Shown here one piece after another: positions 1 through 7,649 of a stretch of 36,590 nucleotides of DNA (its first letter is position 1; each line of letters starts with the position of its first letter). This DNA is from Bacteroidota bacterium. GTDB taxonomy: Bacteria > Bacteroidota > Ignavibacteria > Ignavibacteriales > Melioribacteraceae. The position numbers and the translations under genes are program-made. Where the stretch lies: assembly GCA_021801605.1 (NCBI GenBank), contig JAJYXU010000142.1:1-36590 (forward strand), read 5' to 3'. The notes under the pieces were generated by a model. The model worked only from the letters and a program-made list of their open reading frames with translations, was not told the origin of the DNA and searched no databases.

Positions 1-1035
1 TACTCTTCTCCAGATCTGGAATTGGTTTACAGCAGTATTCGGGTTATCAGTCCACGTAACAACAATTGGCTGTCCAACCGGTGCACCGGCACTAACATAT
101 TCTCCGCTATTGGTTGGCTTGCCAATAAAGTTAGCTGTATAAGTTGCATTTGCATTTGGATAAAAAGTTCTTGTAGAAGAAGTGTTACCGTCATTCCACT
201 GGGCAAATGAATATTCAATACCGTTAGTAAGAGGCAGCCCTTGGGCAGAGGCGGTAATTGCATTTTGTTCTACAACTTGAAAAGAAGAAGTAGGTGAGTT
301 GTATTGAGTTCCGTTAACAGTAATTACACCGCCATTGCCAACGCCAACAAAATTGTTTTGGAAGGTTATGTTGGTAATCTTACGCAAACCGGCGACTAAT
401 GTTGCACCATTATCACCGCTCGCAACCGTGTATGAATAATTGCGGGATGTAGCTCCACTTATATCAGCACCTCTAATTTGCCAAATACTATTATAAGTGC
501 CGTTGGTGTTCCATATCGTGTAGTAGCCGGCACCGTCATTCTGGTCGATAGCTCCAACAGAGATACTTTCACCAACTGTTTTGTGAACACTTGAACCACT
601 TGACACGGTTGAACCCTCCAAATTAATACTACCTCCGCCAAAATTGTTTGCTGCATATAGTGTATACTTTACTTCAAAGCTTACTGAACTTGTTGCTCTT
701 GAGTACTCACTCCCTGTAGTCAAAACTTCTTTCAATTCTACTGACCAGTTATAGCTCCCATAATCTCTATAAATAGTAGGAAAAGTTTTTGAATCATAAA
801 TTGTATAACTACCATTATCAGTATTAAGAATTACTTTCCATTTTAAATGATACTGATCATTGCTACCAGTTGCATCTATTGTGGGTGTGATTGATACTTT
901 ATTAGGGCCATAAACATTCCAGATTGTTGAACCGTTTGTTGGATTCGTGAACCAAACGCTGTAGCTTTGAGCCTCAACCGAGCCAAAGATTGCTACGACT
1001 ACACTCAGGACGGCTAATAAATAAGTCTTTTTCAT
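1..1035 (-). CDS. Secreted multidomain protein, N-terminal part (runs off left edge)
   Basis: An open frame of 345 codons reads leftward from an ATG at 1035-1033 to the window edge without a stop, so only the N-terminal part is present. AGGAG lies six bases upstream of the ATG. The protein begins with a clear Sec signal peptide (MKKTYLLAVL..., probable cleavage after VEA). It continues with a Gly/Ser/Asn/Thr-rich extracellular region that looks like two InlB-B-like repeats: residues about 118-215, and about 216-302 with a W-N-D-G then F/A-N-F pattern typical of that fold. A fibronectin type III-like start (VTWTDNPNT) follows at the edge. The likely location is the cell surface or outside the cell. 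A C-terminal sorting domain such as the PorSS type is possible, but that end is not visible. The function is unknown; adhesion or surface coating is only a guess. Confidence 0.8.
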   Translation of the reverse strand, partial: MKKTYLLAVLSVVVAIFGSVEAQSYSVWFTNPTNGSTIWNVYGPNKVSITPTIDATGSNDQYHLKWKVILNTDNGSYTIYDSKTFPTIYRDYGSYNWSVELKEVLTTGSEYSRATSSVSFEVKYTLYAANNFGGGSINLEGSTVSSGSSVHKTVGESISVGAIDQNDGAGYYTIWNTNGTYNSIWQIRGADISGATSRNYSYTVASGDNGATLVAGLRKITNITFQNNFVGVGNGGVITVNGTQYNSPTSSFQVVEQNAITASAQGLPLTNGIEYSFAQWNDGNTSSTRTFYPNANATYTANFIGKPTNSGEYVSAGAPVGQPIVVTWTDNPNTAVNQFQIWRRV

Positions 1036-1072
1036 AAAGCTCCTAATTTGTTTTTGGGTTTTTAGTTATTTG

Positions 1073-1078
1073 ATTATA
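1073..1078 (-). promoter_or_regulatory. Possible -10 hexamer for the secreted protein gene
   Basis: On the minus strand a perfect TATAAT sits about 38 bases upstream of the ATG at 1035. The best -35-like hexamer (TTGGCG) is about 20 bases further upstream, which is too far for a standard spacer. The call rests on one hexamer only and is weak. Confidence 0.25.
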
Positions 1079-1085
1079 ATTGCGG

Positions 1086-1167
1086 TGCAAATAAAAAACG
1101 CCAATGCTAAGCAGCGGCTTAGGTGAGCAGCCTAACTTGTCCCGTAAAAAGGGATATTTTATTTGCA
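1086..1167. repeat. 11-bp inverted repeat enclosing several small hairpins
   Basis: TGCAAATAAAA at 1086-1096 is perfectly complementary to 1157-1167. The 60 enclosed bases hold CTAAGC/GCTTAG (1107-1112 with 1117-1122), TTAGG/CCTAA (1119-1123 with 1131-1135) and TCCC/GGGA (1140-1143 with 1151-1154). The first two hairpins share bases 1119-1122, so they exclude each other. On the minus strand this would lie in the leader or promoter region of the secreted protein gene. It matches no riboswitch consensus I recall. It could be a structured leader RNA, a protein-binding site or a dispersed repeat; the sequence alone does not decide. Confidence 0.45.
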
Positions 1168-1172
1168 TTTTA

Positions 1173-1197
1173 GAGAGGGTGCCGCAATCACCCTCTC
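1173..1197 (-). terminator. Stem-loop downstream of the lipoprotein gene, possible terminator
   Basis: A perfect 9-bp stem GAGAGGGTG/CACCCTCTC (1173-1181 and 1189-1197) with a 7-base loop lies 27 bases past the stop of the minus-strand lipoprotein gene. In the direction of that gene the bases after the stem are TAAAATGC, not a T-run, so it is not a textbook intrinsic terminator. On the plus strand the following bases are T/C-rich. It may act as a 3' stabilising stem. Confidence 0.4.
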
Positions 1198-1224
1198 GGT
1201 ATTATTAATTTCTTCTCTTTCCTC

Positions 1225-2256
1225 CTATTTTAATTGACCGTGTATAATGTAATTTTTCATGTTGCTATAATCTATTCCTATAAAGAAAACATCCTTTTCA
1301 AAAGCAATTCCTCTTTCTACAGTTAAATTTGTTGTATAGACAGCCGTAAAATCCGTGCCGTTGTAGTGGTAAATTCCGTAATATCCTCCAATAAAAAAAT
1401 CATTCCTGCTTTTTCCACAAATAATATTACCGGTTATTTCCCTACCGCCGTTATCTTTCCAAAGAGTAAGCTGCTTATTAGAATATTTGTATATCTTTCT
1501 TCCAAGCGTAGCAAATATTTCATTATTATTTAGTTTAGTTACGAACGACCAACCAAAGTCAGATAATAATTCTTTCAATTCTTTACCATCCCAGTAATAA
1601 ATTTTAGCAACGAAACCAGAGGGGTCATAAACGGTTCCGCTCATTACTAACACACCGCTTTTGGGCTCTATGGCTACGGTTTCTAAACTAACCTTTGTAT
1701 TCGGTATACTTACAAAATTCCACCCGGTACCGTTATAATATATTATTACTGCTTTCCAAGTATTATTATAAGATTCTGCAAAACCGACACCATAAATATC
1801 TACATTTGAAGTTCCATCAAAATAGTTGATATCTATTACGTTATAACCGCTAAGTTTATATTCACCATATAATGACCATTGAGTTCCATTATATCTCCAC
1901 AAAGTACTATTCCGACTAGCCATCCACACATTATTTTTAGCAGTGCCCCATAAACCAGTGGGAGTTATAACTTCAAGCGAATTAGTCGGCTCTTTATAGT
2001 AACTAGTCCATTTATATCCATCATAGTAAAACATTGTGAACCGTGCATTACCATCGCCTACTGCCCAAACATTAGTTGGGGAGTTGCCCCATATTCTTCG
2101 TAAATACGCATAATCATAACCGGGGTTAATTGTATCCACCGTCCACACATAATCTCTTCTGCCGGGCTGTGGTTCGGGTTCTATTGGGTTGCTGTTGCAA
2201 GAAAAAATAATTATAAGAAAAAAATTAAATGCCGCTACTTTTAAGAATAATTTCAT
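1225..2256 (-). CDS. Lipoprotein with beta-propeller-like repeats
   Basis: 343 residues. The N-terminus is a short basic start, a hydrophobic stretch and a lipobox-like IFSC with Cys20, followed by a Pro/Glu-rich linker (PIEPEPQPG). This indicates a lipid-anchored envelope protein. The body is rich in Trp, Tyr, Asn and Gly and has repeated blade-like motifs: WGNSPTNVWAVGDG near residue 55, WGTAKNNVWMASRN near 103, and later W/Y-N-G-T repeats, ending in FFIGGYYGIYHYNG. Such repeats are common in secreted beta-propeller proteins. No catalytic motif is recognised and no function is assigned. The start has only a weak ribosome binding site (GAGTGATA). Confidence 0.8.
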   Translation of the reverse strand: MKLFLKVAAFNFFLIIIFSCNSNPIEPEPQPGRRDYVWTVDTINPGYDYAYLRRIWGNSPTNVWAVGDGNARFTMFYYDGYKWTSYYKEPTNSLEVITPTGLWGTAKNNVWMASRNSTLWRYNGTQWSLYGEYKLSGYNVIDINYFDGTSNVDIYGVGFAESYNNTWKAVIIYYNGTGWNFVSIPNTKVSLETVAIEPKSGVLVMSGTVYDPSGFVAKIYYWDGKELKELLSDFGWSFVTKLNNNEIFATLGRKIYKYSNKQLTLWKDNGGREITGNIICGKSRNDFFIGGYYGIYHYNGTDFTAVYTTNLTVERGIAFEKDVFFIGIDYSNMKNYIIHGQLK

Positions 2257-2305
2257 TTATCACTCAAGCTTAGTTAATTAACAATTATTTCGAACTTCCA
2301 CTAAT

Positions 2306-2335
2306 TAAATACGTTTTTTTTTTTGATATAGTCAA
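2306..2335 (-). promoter_or_regulatory. Possible sigma-70-type promoter for the lipoprotein gene
   Basis: On the minus strand TTGACT (2335-2330) is followed 18 bases later by TATTTA (2311-2306). The spacer contains an 11-base A-run. The -10 match is modest and the spacer slightly long. The position, about 50 bases upstream of the ATG at 2256, is reasonable. Confidence 0.3.
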
Positions 2336-2442
2336 ATAATTTAAATTTCCTCTTTCATAAAATATATTTGTCCAACTGATGAATATTAGCCAAAGATGAT
2401 TTCTTCAGTGCCATCAAACTGCGTTTCTGAACGAAATATCCG

Positions 2443-2457
2443 TGGCACAGCAATTGA
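2443..2457 (+). promoter_or_regulatory. Candidate sigma-54 (-24/-12) promoter for the fliL operon
   Basis: TGGCACA-N4-TTGAA matches the sigma-54 consensus TGGCACR-N4-TTGCW, with the GG and the -12 G exactly in register (10 bases between). The only key mismatch is A for C in the -12 GC. The predicted start of transcription, near 2469, is only about four bases before the fliL ATG, which is unusual. GTGCCA at 2408-2413 forms an inverted pair with the TGGCAC of this element. Confidence 0.5.
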
Positions 2458-2472
2458 AATTTATCAGTCACT

Positions 2473-3030
2473 ATGGAACAGACAAAAGAAGAAATAAAAG
2501 AAACAAAGGTTGAAGAAACCGCCGATCAACTGAAAGAAAAGAAAGGATTGAATCTCAAAATTTTGTTGTTTGGAATTCCAATCTTCATCGTACAGCTTAT
2601 AGCGGTCTATTTTATAACTGCAAATTTTTTGCTTAACAAAGTTCAAGCGAATCATTCTACGGCAGAAACTGCATCTGTAGAGACAAAAAAAGAAGCAGCT
2701 CCGCCTCAGGCAAACACCAAAGAGCTTGGAAAATTTGTTTACATGGTTGAAGAAATTCTTGTCAATCCTGCAAAAACCGATGGCAAAAGATATCTCTTAT
2801 CATCGCTCGGCTTCGATGTCCCTTCGGAGAAAGATAATCAAGAACTGAAATCAAAAGAAGTTCTTCTCAAAGATGCGGTTATATCTGTTATGAGCAGTAA
2901 AGAGATGTCGCAGCTGGGCAATATTGCATACCGCGATACGCTTAGAACAGAAATTATTAAACGGCTTGCGCAGGTAATGCCGAATGTAAAAATCAACACA
3001 ATTTATTTCAGTAAATACATCTTACAATAA
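2473..3030 (+). CDS. fliL: Flagellar basal-body-associated protein FliL
   Basis: 185 residues: a charged, mostly Lys/Glu cytoplasmic N-terminus (1-27), one transmembrane helix (about 29-50) and a periplasmic FliL domain from about 77 to the end. That domain shows the typical order FVYMVEEILVNP, YLLSSLGFDV, and a C-terminal YRDTLRTEIIKRL helix ending in IYFSKYILQ. FliL associates with the stator units at the inner membrane and supports torque. It is the first gene of an 11-gene flagellar operon. No Shine-Dalgarno sequence precedes the ATG, and no better in-frame start is seen. Confidence 0.93.
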   Translation: MEQTKEEIKETKVEETADQLKEKKGLNLKILLFGIPIFIVQLIAVYFITANFLLNKVQANHSTAETASVETKKEAAPPQANTKELGKFVYMVEEILVNPAKTDGKRYLLSSLGFDVPSEKDNQELKSKEVLLKDAVISVMSSKEMSQLGNIAYRDTLRTEIIKRLAQVMPNVKINTIYFSKYILQ

Positions 3031-3031
3031 T

Positions 3032-4018
3032 ATGCCTGAAATATTATCACAACAAGAGATTGATCAGCTTCTTAATAATATTAAGAGCGGCACCGAACAG
3101 AAGGTTGATACTAACCACGAAAAAGAAGCAGTGCTTTTTGATTTTCGTCTGCCTAACAGAATTTCTAAGAATCAGCTTAGAATTCTGAGAAGCATCTTCG
3201 AAAATTTTGCGGAAAGTTTCAGCGGCTTTCTTGTTACAAAACTTCAAACTGTTGTAAATATTAATGTGACCTCGGTAGATCAGATTTATTATTCGGAGTA
3301 TATACTATCTGTTGCTAATCCGGCATGTCTTTTCACTTTTGATATAAAAGACACAGATGTTAGAGGTATTCTTGAACTTAATAATGATTTGGCTTTATCG
3401 CTTGTTGATAAACTTTTAGGCGGAAACGGACTTGGAACAAAGCAAACTAAAGTAATTACTCCAATCGAGCAAAGAGTTCTCCGTGTGGTTGCAGATAGAG
3501 TTATGCAGGATTTACGCAAATCATGGCAGACAGTTGACAATTTTGAATTTAATCTTGAGCGTTTTGAACCGGATATTGATTTTGCCCAGATAACATCTCA
3601 AAGCGAATCTGTATTGCTGATTTCGTTCGAAATTTTAATTGGAGAGCAATCATTTTTGATGAACATCTGTTTTGCAACTTTTGCTTTCGATAATATTCTT
3701 GCAAAATTATCTGCACAAAAACTTTCTTCAATTAGAGCAACTAAATATTACGGTATTACGGCAAAAGAAGTTTTGATAAATCATCTTTCAAACACACTTC
3801 TGCCTATTCGGGTTGAAATGGGAACTTCAAAACTTTCAATAAAAGAGTTGTTCGAAATGCAAGTTGGAGACATTGTTCGTCTGGAAACAAAGATAAGCGA
3901 TGATCAAAAAATTAGAACAGGAAGCCAAATTTTATTTTCCGGAAGAATCGGCTCTGTTAACAATCATAAAGCAATAAAAGTAACACATAAAGTAATTGAT
4001 GAACCAAAATCTTTCTGA
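3032..4018 (+). CDS. fliM: Flagellar motor switch protein FliM
   Basis: 328 residues, the usual FliM length. The N-terminal peptide LSQQEIDQLL is the conserved CheY-P-binding segment. The middle CheC-like domain contains KLLGGNG (about 129-135). The C-terminal SpoA/FliN-like domain starts near 256 (PIRVEMG...). FliM forms the middle of the C-ring and receives the chemotaxis signal. The gene starts one base after the fliL stop and has no clear ribosome binding site, suggesting translational coupling. A CheY-type protein binding it would have to be one of the REC proteins downstream or be encoded elsewhere. Confidence 0.96.
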   Translation: MPEILSQQEIDQLLNNIKSGTEQKVDTNHEKEAVLFDFRLPNRISKNQLRILRSIFENFAESFSGFLVTKLQTVVNINVTSVDQIYYSEYILSVANPACLFTFDIKDTDVRGILELNNDLALSLVDKLLGGNGLGTKQTKVITPIEQRVLRVVADRVMQDLRKSWQTVDNFEFNLERFEPDIDFAQITSQSESVLLISFEILIGEQSFLMNICFATFAFDNILAKLSAQKLSSIRATKYYGITAKEVLINHLSNTLLPIRVEMGTSKLSIKELFEMQVGDIVRLETKISDDQKIRTGSQILFSGRIGSVNNHKAIKVTHKVIDEPKSF

Positions 4019-4025
4019 GGAATTT

Positions 4026-4412
4026 ATGGATAATGATACAAACGAAATTACAGAACCTTCCAGCACTCAAGATTTAAAAGACGGCGCAGTAAGCAGTTCT
4101 CTAGCCCAGTTCGAAGAGTTTGATGATTCTACAAGAACTAGCGGCGGCTCTAATGAAAAACTGCACTTCTTAAAAGATCTGCCGATGAATATCTATATCG
4201 AACTCGGCAGAACGCAGATGCAGATCAAAGATATTCTTGAACTGGAGCGTGGTTATGTAATTGAACTTGATAAACTTGCCAGCGAACCGGTGGATGTTTT
4301 TGTTAATAATAAAAAAATTGCGGAAGGTGAAGTTGTAGTAATTGACAAACATTTCGGTATAAGAATTACCAGTCTTGTTGATCCCGCAAATAGAGTAAAG
4401 GATATCAACTGA
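4026..4412 (+). CDS. fliN: Flagellar motor switch protein FliN
   Basis: I chose ATG 4026 because TGAGGAA (4016-4022) is a good ribosome binding site overlapping the fliM stop; an upstream in-frame TTG at 3996 inside fliM lacks one. The product is about 128 residues. An acidic, Ser/Thr-rich tail (1-45) precedes a SpoA domain with LPMNIYIELGRTQMQIKDIL and PVDVFVNNKKIAEGEVVV, the FliN core. FliN builds the lower C-ring and docks the FliH-FliI export complex. FliG, the third switch protein, is not encoded in this window. Confidence 0.95.
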   Translation: MDNDTNEITEPSSTQDLKDGAVSSSLAQFEEFDDSTRTSGGSNEKLHFLKDLPMNIYIELGRTQMQIKDILELERGYVIELDKLASEPVDVFVNNKKIAEGEVVVIDKHFGIRITSLVDPANRVKDIN

Positions 4413-4753
4413 TGACATTCGTTGACATTATCAAATCGTTCATCCCTTTAGTGTTAATCCTAGGGTTACTTTTCGGTGTTTTGATTCTTGTAAGAAAATA
4501 CTCGTTCTCACTCGGCGGCAAGAAACAGCGCTCTGTGAATGTTGATGTGATATATAATCAATTAATTCTCCCCAAAAAATATTTATCACTTATTCGTGTT
4601 CAGGATAAACTTCTTGTACTCGGCATAAGTGAAAGCAGCATCACCTTGTTGAAAGAACTGGATTACAATTCATTTCAAGATTCGGAAAGCTTAGCAAAGG
4701 AGAACAAGCCGAACTTCGTAGATATCTTCAAGCAGAATTTAGGAATAAGATGA
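4412..4753 (+). CDS. fliO: Flagellar export assembly protein FliO
   Basis: 113 residues. One N-terminal transmembrane helix (about 9-28) is followed by a small cytoplasmic domain with RSVNVDVIYNQLILPKKYLSLIRVQDKLLVLGISESSITLL, the FliO/FliZ family pattern (basic linker, then a hydrophobic beta-rich part). FliO helps FliP ring assembly in the export gate. Its ATG overlaps the fliN stop, and its end overlaps fliP by four bases. Sequence conservation in this family is low; position between fliN and fliP is the strongest support. Confidence 0.88.
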   Translation: MTFVDIIKSFIPLVLILGLLFGVLILVRKYSFSLGGKKQRSVNVDVIYNQLILPKKYLSLIRVQDKLLVLGISESSITLLKELDYNSFQDSESLAKENKPNFVDIFKQNLGIR

Positions 4754-5514
4754 ACAAGAAATTATTCCTCGTAATTATTACGATGCTATTTATCTTTTTT
4801 GCTTCCGATTCATTTGCGCAACAGAAATCGGTTTCAATTCCGTTCCCCAAAATAAATTTAGATGTTGGCACAGCACAAAACGGTAATGATGTTTCGATAA
4901 CGCTTCAAATTCTTTTATTGATGACCGTTCTCTCGCTTGCACCTTCGCTGGTTATAATGACAACAGCATATTTGAGAATCATAATTGTATTTCATTTTTT
5001 GAAGAGCGCACTCGGGACGCAGCAGATGCCACCGTCTCAACTCCTGGCTGGAGTTGCGCTCTTTATTACTTTTTTTATTATGGCGCCAACATGGAATAAA
5101 GTTAACGACGAAGCACTCAAACCGTTAATGGCTAATAAAATCAATGTAGAAGAAGCTTATAACAAAGGAATCGAACCAATTCGCCAGTTTATGTTCAAAC
5201 AAACACGCGACGAAGATCTGGAACTATTTATTGGTTTATCTAATCAGCCAAGACCCGCCAACAGGAACGAAGTTTCGACAATTATATTAATTCCTTCTTT
5301 TGTACTTAGTGAACTGCGCGCAGGGTTTGTAATGGGATTTTTCCTTTTTATTCCGTTCATAATGGTAGATATGATTATCTCCAGCATTCTTATGTCTATG
5401 GGCATGATGATGATGCCGCCAATGATGATTTCTCTTCCATTTAAAATATTGCTGTTCATTCTTGTTGACGGCTGGAATTTAATAATTGGATCTCTTGTAA
5501 GGAGTTTTGCCTAA
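4750..5514 (+). CDS. fliP: Flagellar export gate protein FliP
   Basis: 254 residues with a cleavable N-terminal signal (hydrophobic core to about residue 22, SFA/QQ). Both FliP signatures are visible: LKSALGTQQMPPSQLLAG near 80-97, and FVLSELRAGFVMGFFLFIPF near 178-197, followed by a Met-rich helix. FliP forms the core of the FliP5-FliQ4-FliR1 export gate. It overlaps fliO by ATGA, and fliQ begins immediately after its stop. Confidence 0.97.
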   Translation: MNKKLFLVIITMLFIFFASDSFAQQKSVSIPFPKINLDVGTAQNGNDVSITLQILLLMTVLSLAPSLVIMTTAYLRIIIVFHFLKSALGTQQMPPSQLLAGVALFITFFIMAPTWNKVNDEALKPLMANKINVEEAYNKGIEPIRQFMFKQTRDEDLELFIGLSNQPRPANRNEVSTIILIPSFVLSELRAGFVMGFFLFIPFIMVDMIISSILMSMGMMMMPPMMISLPFKILLFILVDGWNLIIGSLVRSFA

Positions 5515-5784
5515 ATGACCGAAGAACTGATAATTGAAGTCTTGACAGAAGTATTCTGGACTACATTCTTAATTCTTCTGCCGGTGCTCGGTGTTTCTCT
5601 TATAGTCGGAATTTTTATTTCCGTTTTCCAAGCGGCAACTTCAATTCAAGAAATGACTCTAACATTTGTTCCTAAACTAATTGCTGCGGTTTTGGTGATA
5701 ATTTTTATGCTGCCATGGATGATTGACAAAATGGTTGCTATCACCATAAAAATGTTCACAATGTTCCAACATGTGCTGCGATGA
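5515..5784 (+). CDS. fliQ: Flagellar export gate protein FliQ
   Basis: 89 residues, two transmembrane helices (about 14-38 and 52-75) and the FliQ signature around SVFQAATSIQEMTLTFVPKL. This is the standard FliQ length. The gene abuts fliP with no gap and overlaps fliR by four bases, so the three gate subunits are translationally coupled. Confidence 0.97.
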   Translation: MTEELIIEVLTEVFWTTFLILLPVLGVSLIVGIFISVFQAATSIQEMTLTFVPKLIAAVLVIIFMLPWMIDKMVAITIKMFTMFQHVLR

Positions 5785-6557
5785 CAGAAATTTTAATTGG
5801 CGACTTTGTGATACTTCTCCTCATTTTCTTACGCATCATTTCGATGATAGTTACTGCGCCGGTGTTGGGGCATAATGCAGTTCCGGTAATTGCCAAAATA
5901 TTTCTGGCAATGGTTATTGCTTACATAGTTTTTCTAACAATTGATAAAAGCGCAATTACTCTCGATATAAATCTTATCTTGCTTGCTCTTAGTGCGGCAA
6001 AAGAAATTATAACTGGAATAATTATGGGCTTCATGCTCAACTTTATATTTTATGGAATTTCCTTTGCCGGTCATTTAATAGGTTATGATATGGGATTGAT
6101 GATGGCTGAAGTTATGAATCCATTACAGGAAACGAGTAATAACGTGGTTGGAGAAGTGATCTATTATGTCTCGATGATGATTTTTATTCTTATCAACGGT
6201 CATCATTACATCATTAGCGCAATCGTAGCTTCATTCAACATAATTCCAGTCTCAAAGAATACTTTGACTTTACCTGTAGTTCAGATGATTGTAAAATATT
6301 CTTTTGCAGTTTTTACAATTGCAATAAAAATTGCTTCTCCGGTGATCGTTTCGTTTTTTTTAGTTCACATTGCAGAAGGAATTATTTCGCGCGTTATTCC
6401 GAACATTCAAGTTTTTTTTGTAACACAGCCGGCAAAGATTGCTATGGGATTTGTTTTTCTTTCTGCACTGGCGCCGATTTATGTTTTTGCTATTAAAAAT
6501 CTACTCCAAAGTTATGAATCACAACTCACAGATATTATTAAAGCAATGAGTGTTTGA
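5781..6557 (+). CDS. fliR: Flagellar export gate protein FliR
   Basis: 258 residues with about six hydrophobic segments. The family pattern FAGHLIGYDMGLMMAEVMNP is visible at about 95-114, and the C-terminal part contains the FliR-type AKIAMGFVFLSALAP. FliR is the single-copy gate subunit that contacts FlhB, whose gene follows directly. Confidence 0.96.
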   Translation: MTEILIGDFVILLLIFLRIISMIVTAPVLGHNAVPVIAKIFLAMVIAYIVFLTIDKSAITLDINLILLALSAAKEIITGIIMGFMLNFIFYGISFAGHLIGYDMGLMMAEVMNPLQETSNNVVGEVIYYVSMMIFILINGHHYIISAIVASFNIIPVSKNTLTLPVVQMIVKYSFAVFTIAIKIASPVIVSFFLVHIAEGIISRVIPNIQVFFVTQPAKIAMGFVFLSALAPIYVFAIKNLLQSYESQLTDIIKAMSV

Positions 6558-6559
6558 CA

Positions 6560-7645
6560 ATGGCTGAGAATGACGGACAGGAAAAAACCGAACAGCCGAC
6601 CGGCAAAAAATTATCAGACGCCAGGGATAAAGGGCAGGTTGCCAGTAGTAGAGAGGTTAATTCACTCGCTGTTTTTGGCACAGGATTAATATTAATTTAT
6701 CTCACAAAAGGATTTCTCGGCGAAAAAATTTCCGAGTTTACGATTGAAACGTTAGGATCGCTCGAGAAATTTGAGCTCAATAAAACAATTGTTCAAACCT
6801 ACATGCTCAAGTGGGTAATTTTCTTTATAACTCTTATCGCTCCGGTTATGCTGGGAATTATTTTTGCTTCGTTCGTAAGTAACATTGCTCAAGTAGGGTT
6901 CAAGTTTAAGACGAGCGTTTTCATGCCCAAGCCTGAACGCTTTAATCCATTTGCCGGAGTTAAAAGAATATTATTCTCATCTCATTCAATTATTGAAGTT
7001 GCAAAATCGCTTGTTAAATTATTCGTAGTGGGATTGTTCACATACTTCATTATTTCAAAATTAATTCGGGATACAGGTCTTCTAATTCAACTTAGTATCG
7101 AAGAAACTTTAAAGTTCATGCTAGATGCTGCATTCTCGATGATCTGGAAAATTGTTCTATTTTTTGTTGCTCTCGCCGCCATTGATTTCACATTCCAAAA
7201 ATTCAAATTCAAGAAAGATATGATGATGTCTAAGGAAGAAGTAAAAGAAGAAACGAAACAGAGCGAAGGCGACCCCCATATAAAATCGAGAATACGCAAG
7301 CAGATGTTAACTATGGCTCGCAAGAGAATGATGAAAGATGTTCCAACGGCAGATGTTGTTGTAACAAATCCTACTCACTTTGCTATTGCCATTAAATATG
7401 AAATAAACAAAGACAACGCTCCTAAAATAGTTGCTAAGGGAATGGACGAACTGGCACAGCGAATTAAAAAAATTGCAGTCGAACATAATGTTCCTCTTTA
7501 TGAAGATAAAGAACTTGCACGTGCACTTTACAAATCCGCCGAAGTCGGAGATGAAATACCAACGAAATTATTTAAAGCGGTAGCACAAATTCTTGCATAC
7601 ATCTTTCAAATGAAAAAACTGAAAAAGAAAAGGAGTATAGTATAG
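6560..7645 (+). CDS. flhB: Flagellar export switch protein FlhB
   Basis: 361 residues from ATG 6560. A TTG at 6554 overlapping the fliR stop would add only two residues. The N-terminus EKTEQPTGKKLSDARDKGQ is the FlhB hallmark. Four transmembrane helices follow, then a charged linker (MMSKEEVKEETKQSEGDP) and the autocleavage site Asn270-Pro-Thr-His, preceded by VVVT. FlhB switches export specificity from rod/hook to filament substrates after self-cleavage. All key residues are present, so it should be functional. Confidence 0.97.
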   Translation: MAENDGQEKTEQPTGKKLSDARDKGQVASSREVNSLAVFGTGLILIYLTKGFLGEKISEFTIETLGSLEKFELNKTIVQTYMLKWVIFFITLIAPVMLGIIFASFVSNIAQVGFKFKTSVFMPKPERFNPFAGVKRILFSSHSIIEVAKSLVKLFVVGLFTYFIISKLIRDTGLLIQLSIEETLKFMLDAAFSMIWKIVLFFVALAAIDFTFQKFKFKKDMMMSKEEVKEETKQSEGDPHIKSRIRKQMLTMARKRMMKDVPTADVVVTNPTHFAIAIKYEINKDNAPKIVAKGMDELAQRIKKIAVEHNVPLYEDKELARALYKSAEVGDEIPTKLFKAVAQILAYIFQMKKLKKKRSIV

Positions 7646-7649
7646 CCAG

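Noticed and set aside
27-263. Short minus-strand frames and other antisense frames over the flagellar genes
   Set aside because: They lie in other frames of convincing genes or are out of phase with the secreted protein frame, with no ribosome binding sites or family features.
1119-1136. GCCTAAC (GTTAGGC on the other strand) resembling an integron attC core site
   Set aside because: No matching partner core lies at an attC-like distance, and no integrase or cassette structure is present; a seven-base match is expected by chance.
1160-1218. AGGAGGAAAGAG plus a 10-codon GTG mini-ORF on the minus strand after the lipoprotein gene
   Set aside because: The Shine-Dalgarno-like run is too far from the GTG, and the peptide overlaps the stem-loop with no coding signature.
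3996-4025. Longer fliN start at TTG 3996
   Set aside because: It lacks a ribosome binding site and overlaps fliM by 23 bases; ATG 4026 has TGAGGAA at suitable spacing.
4862-4895. CAAA-N15-CGATAA inside fliP resembling a FliA promoter
   Set aside because: The first TAAA block is imperfect, and it lies in the middle of a coding sequence with no gene start nearby.
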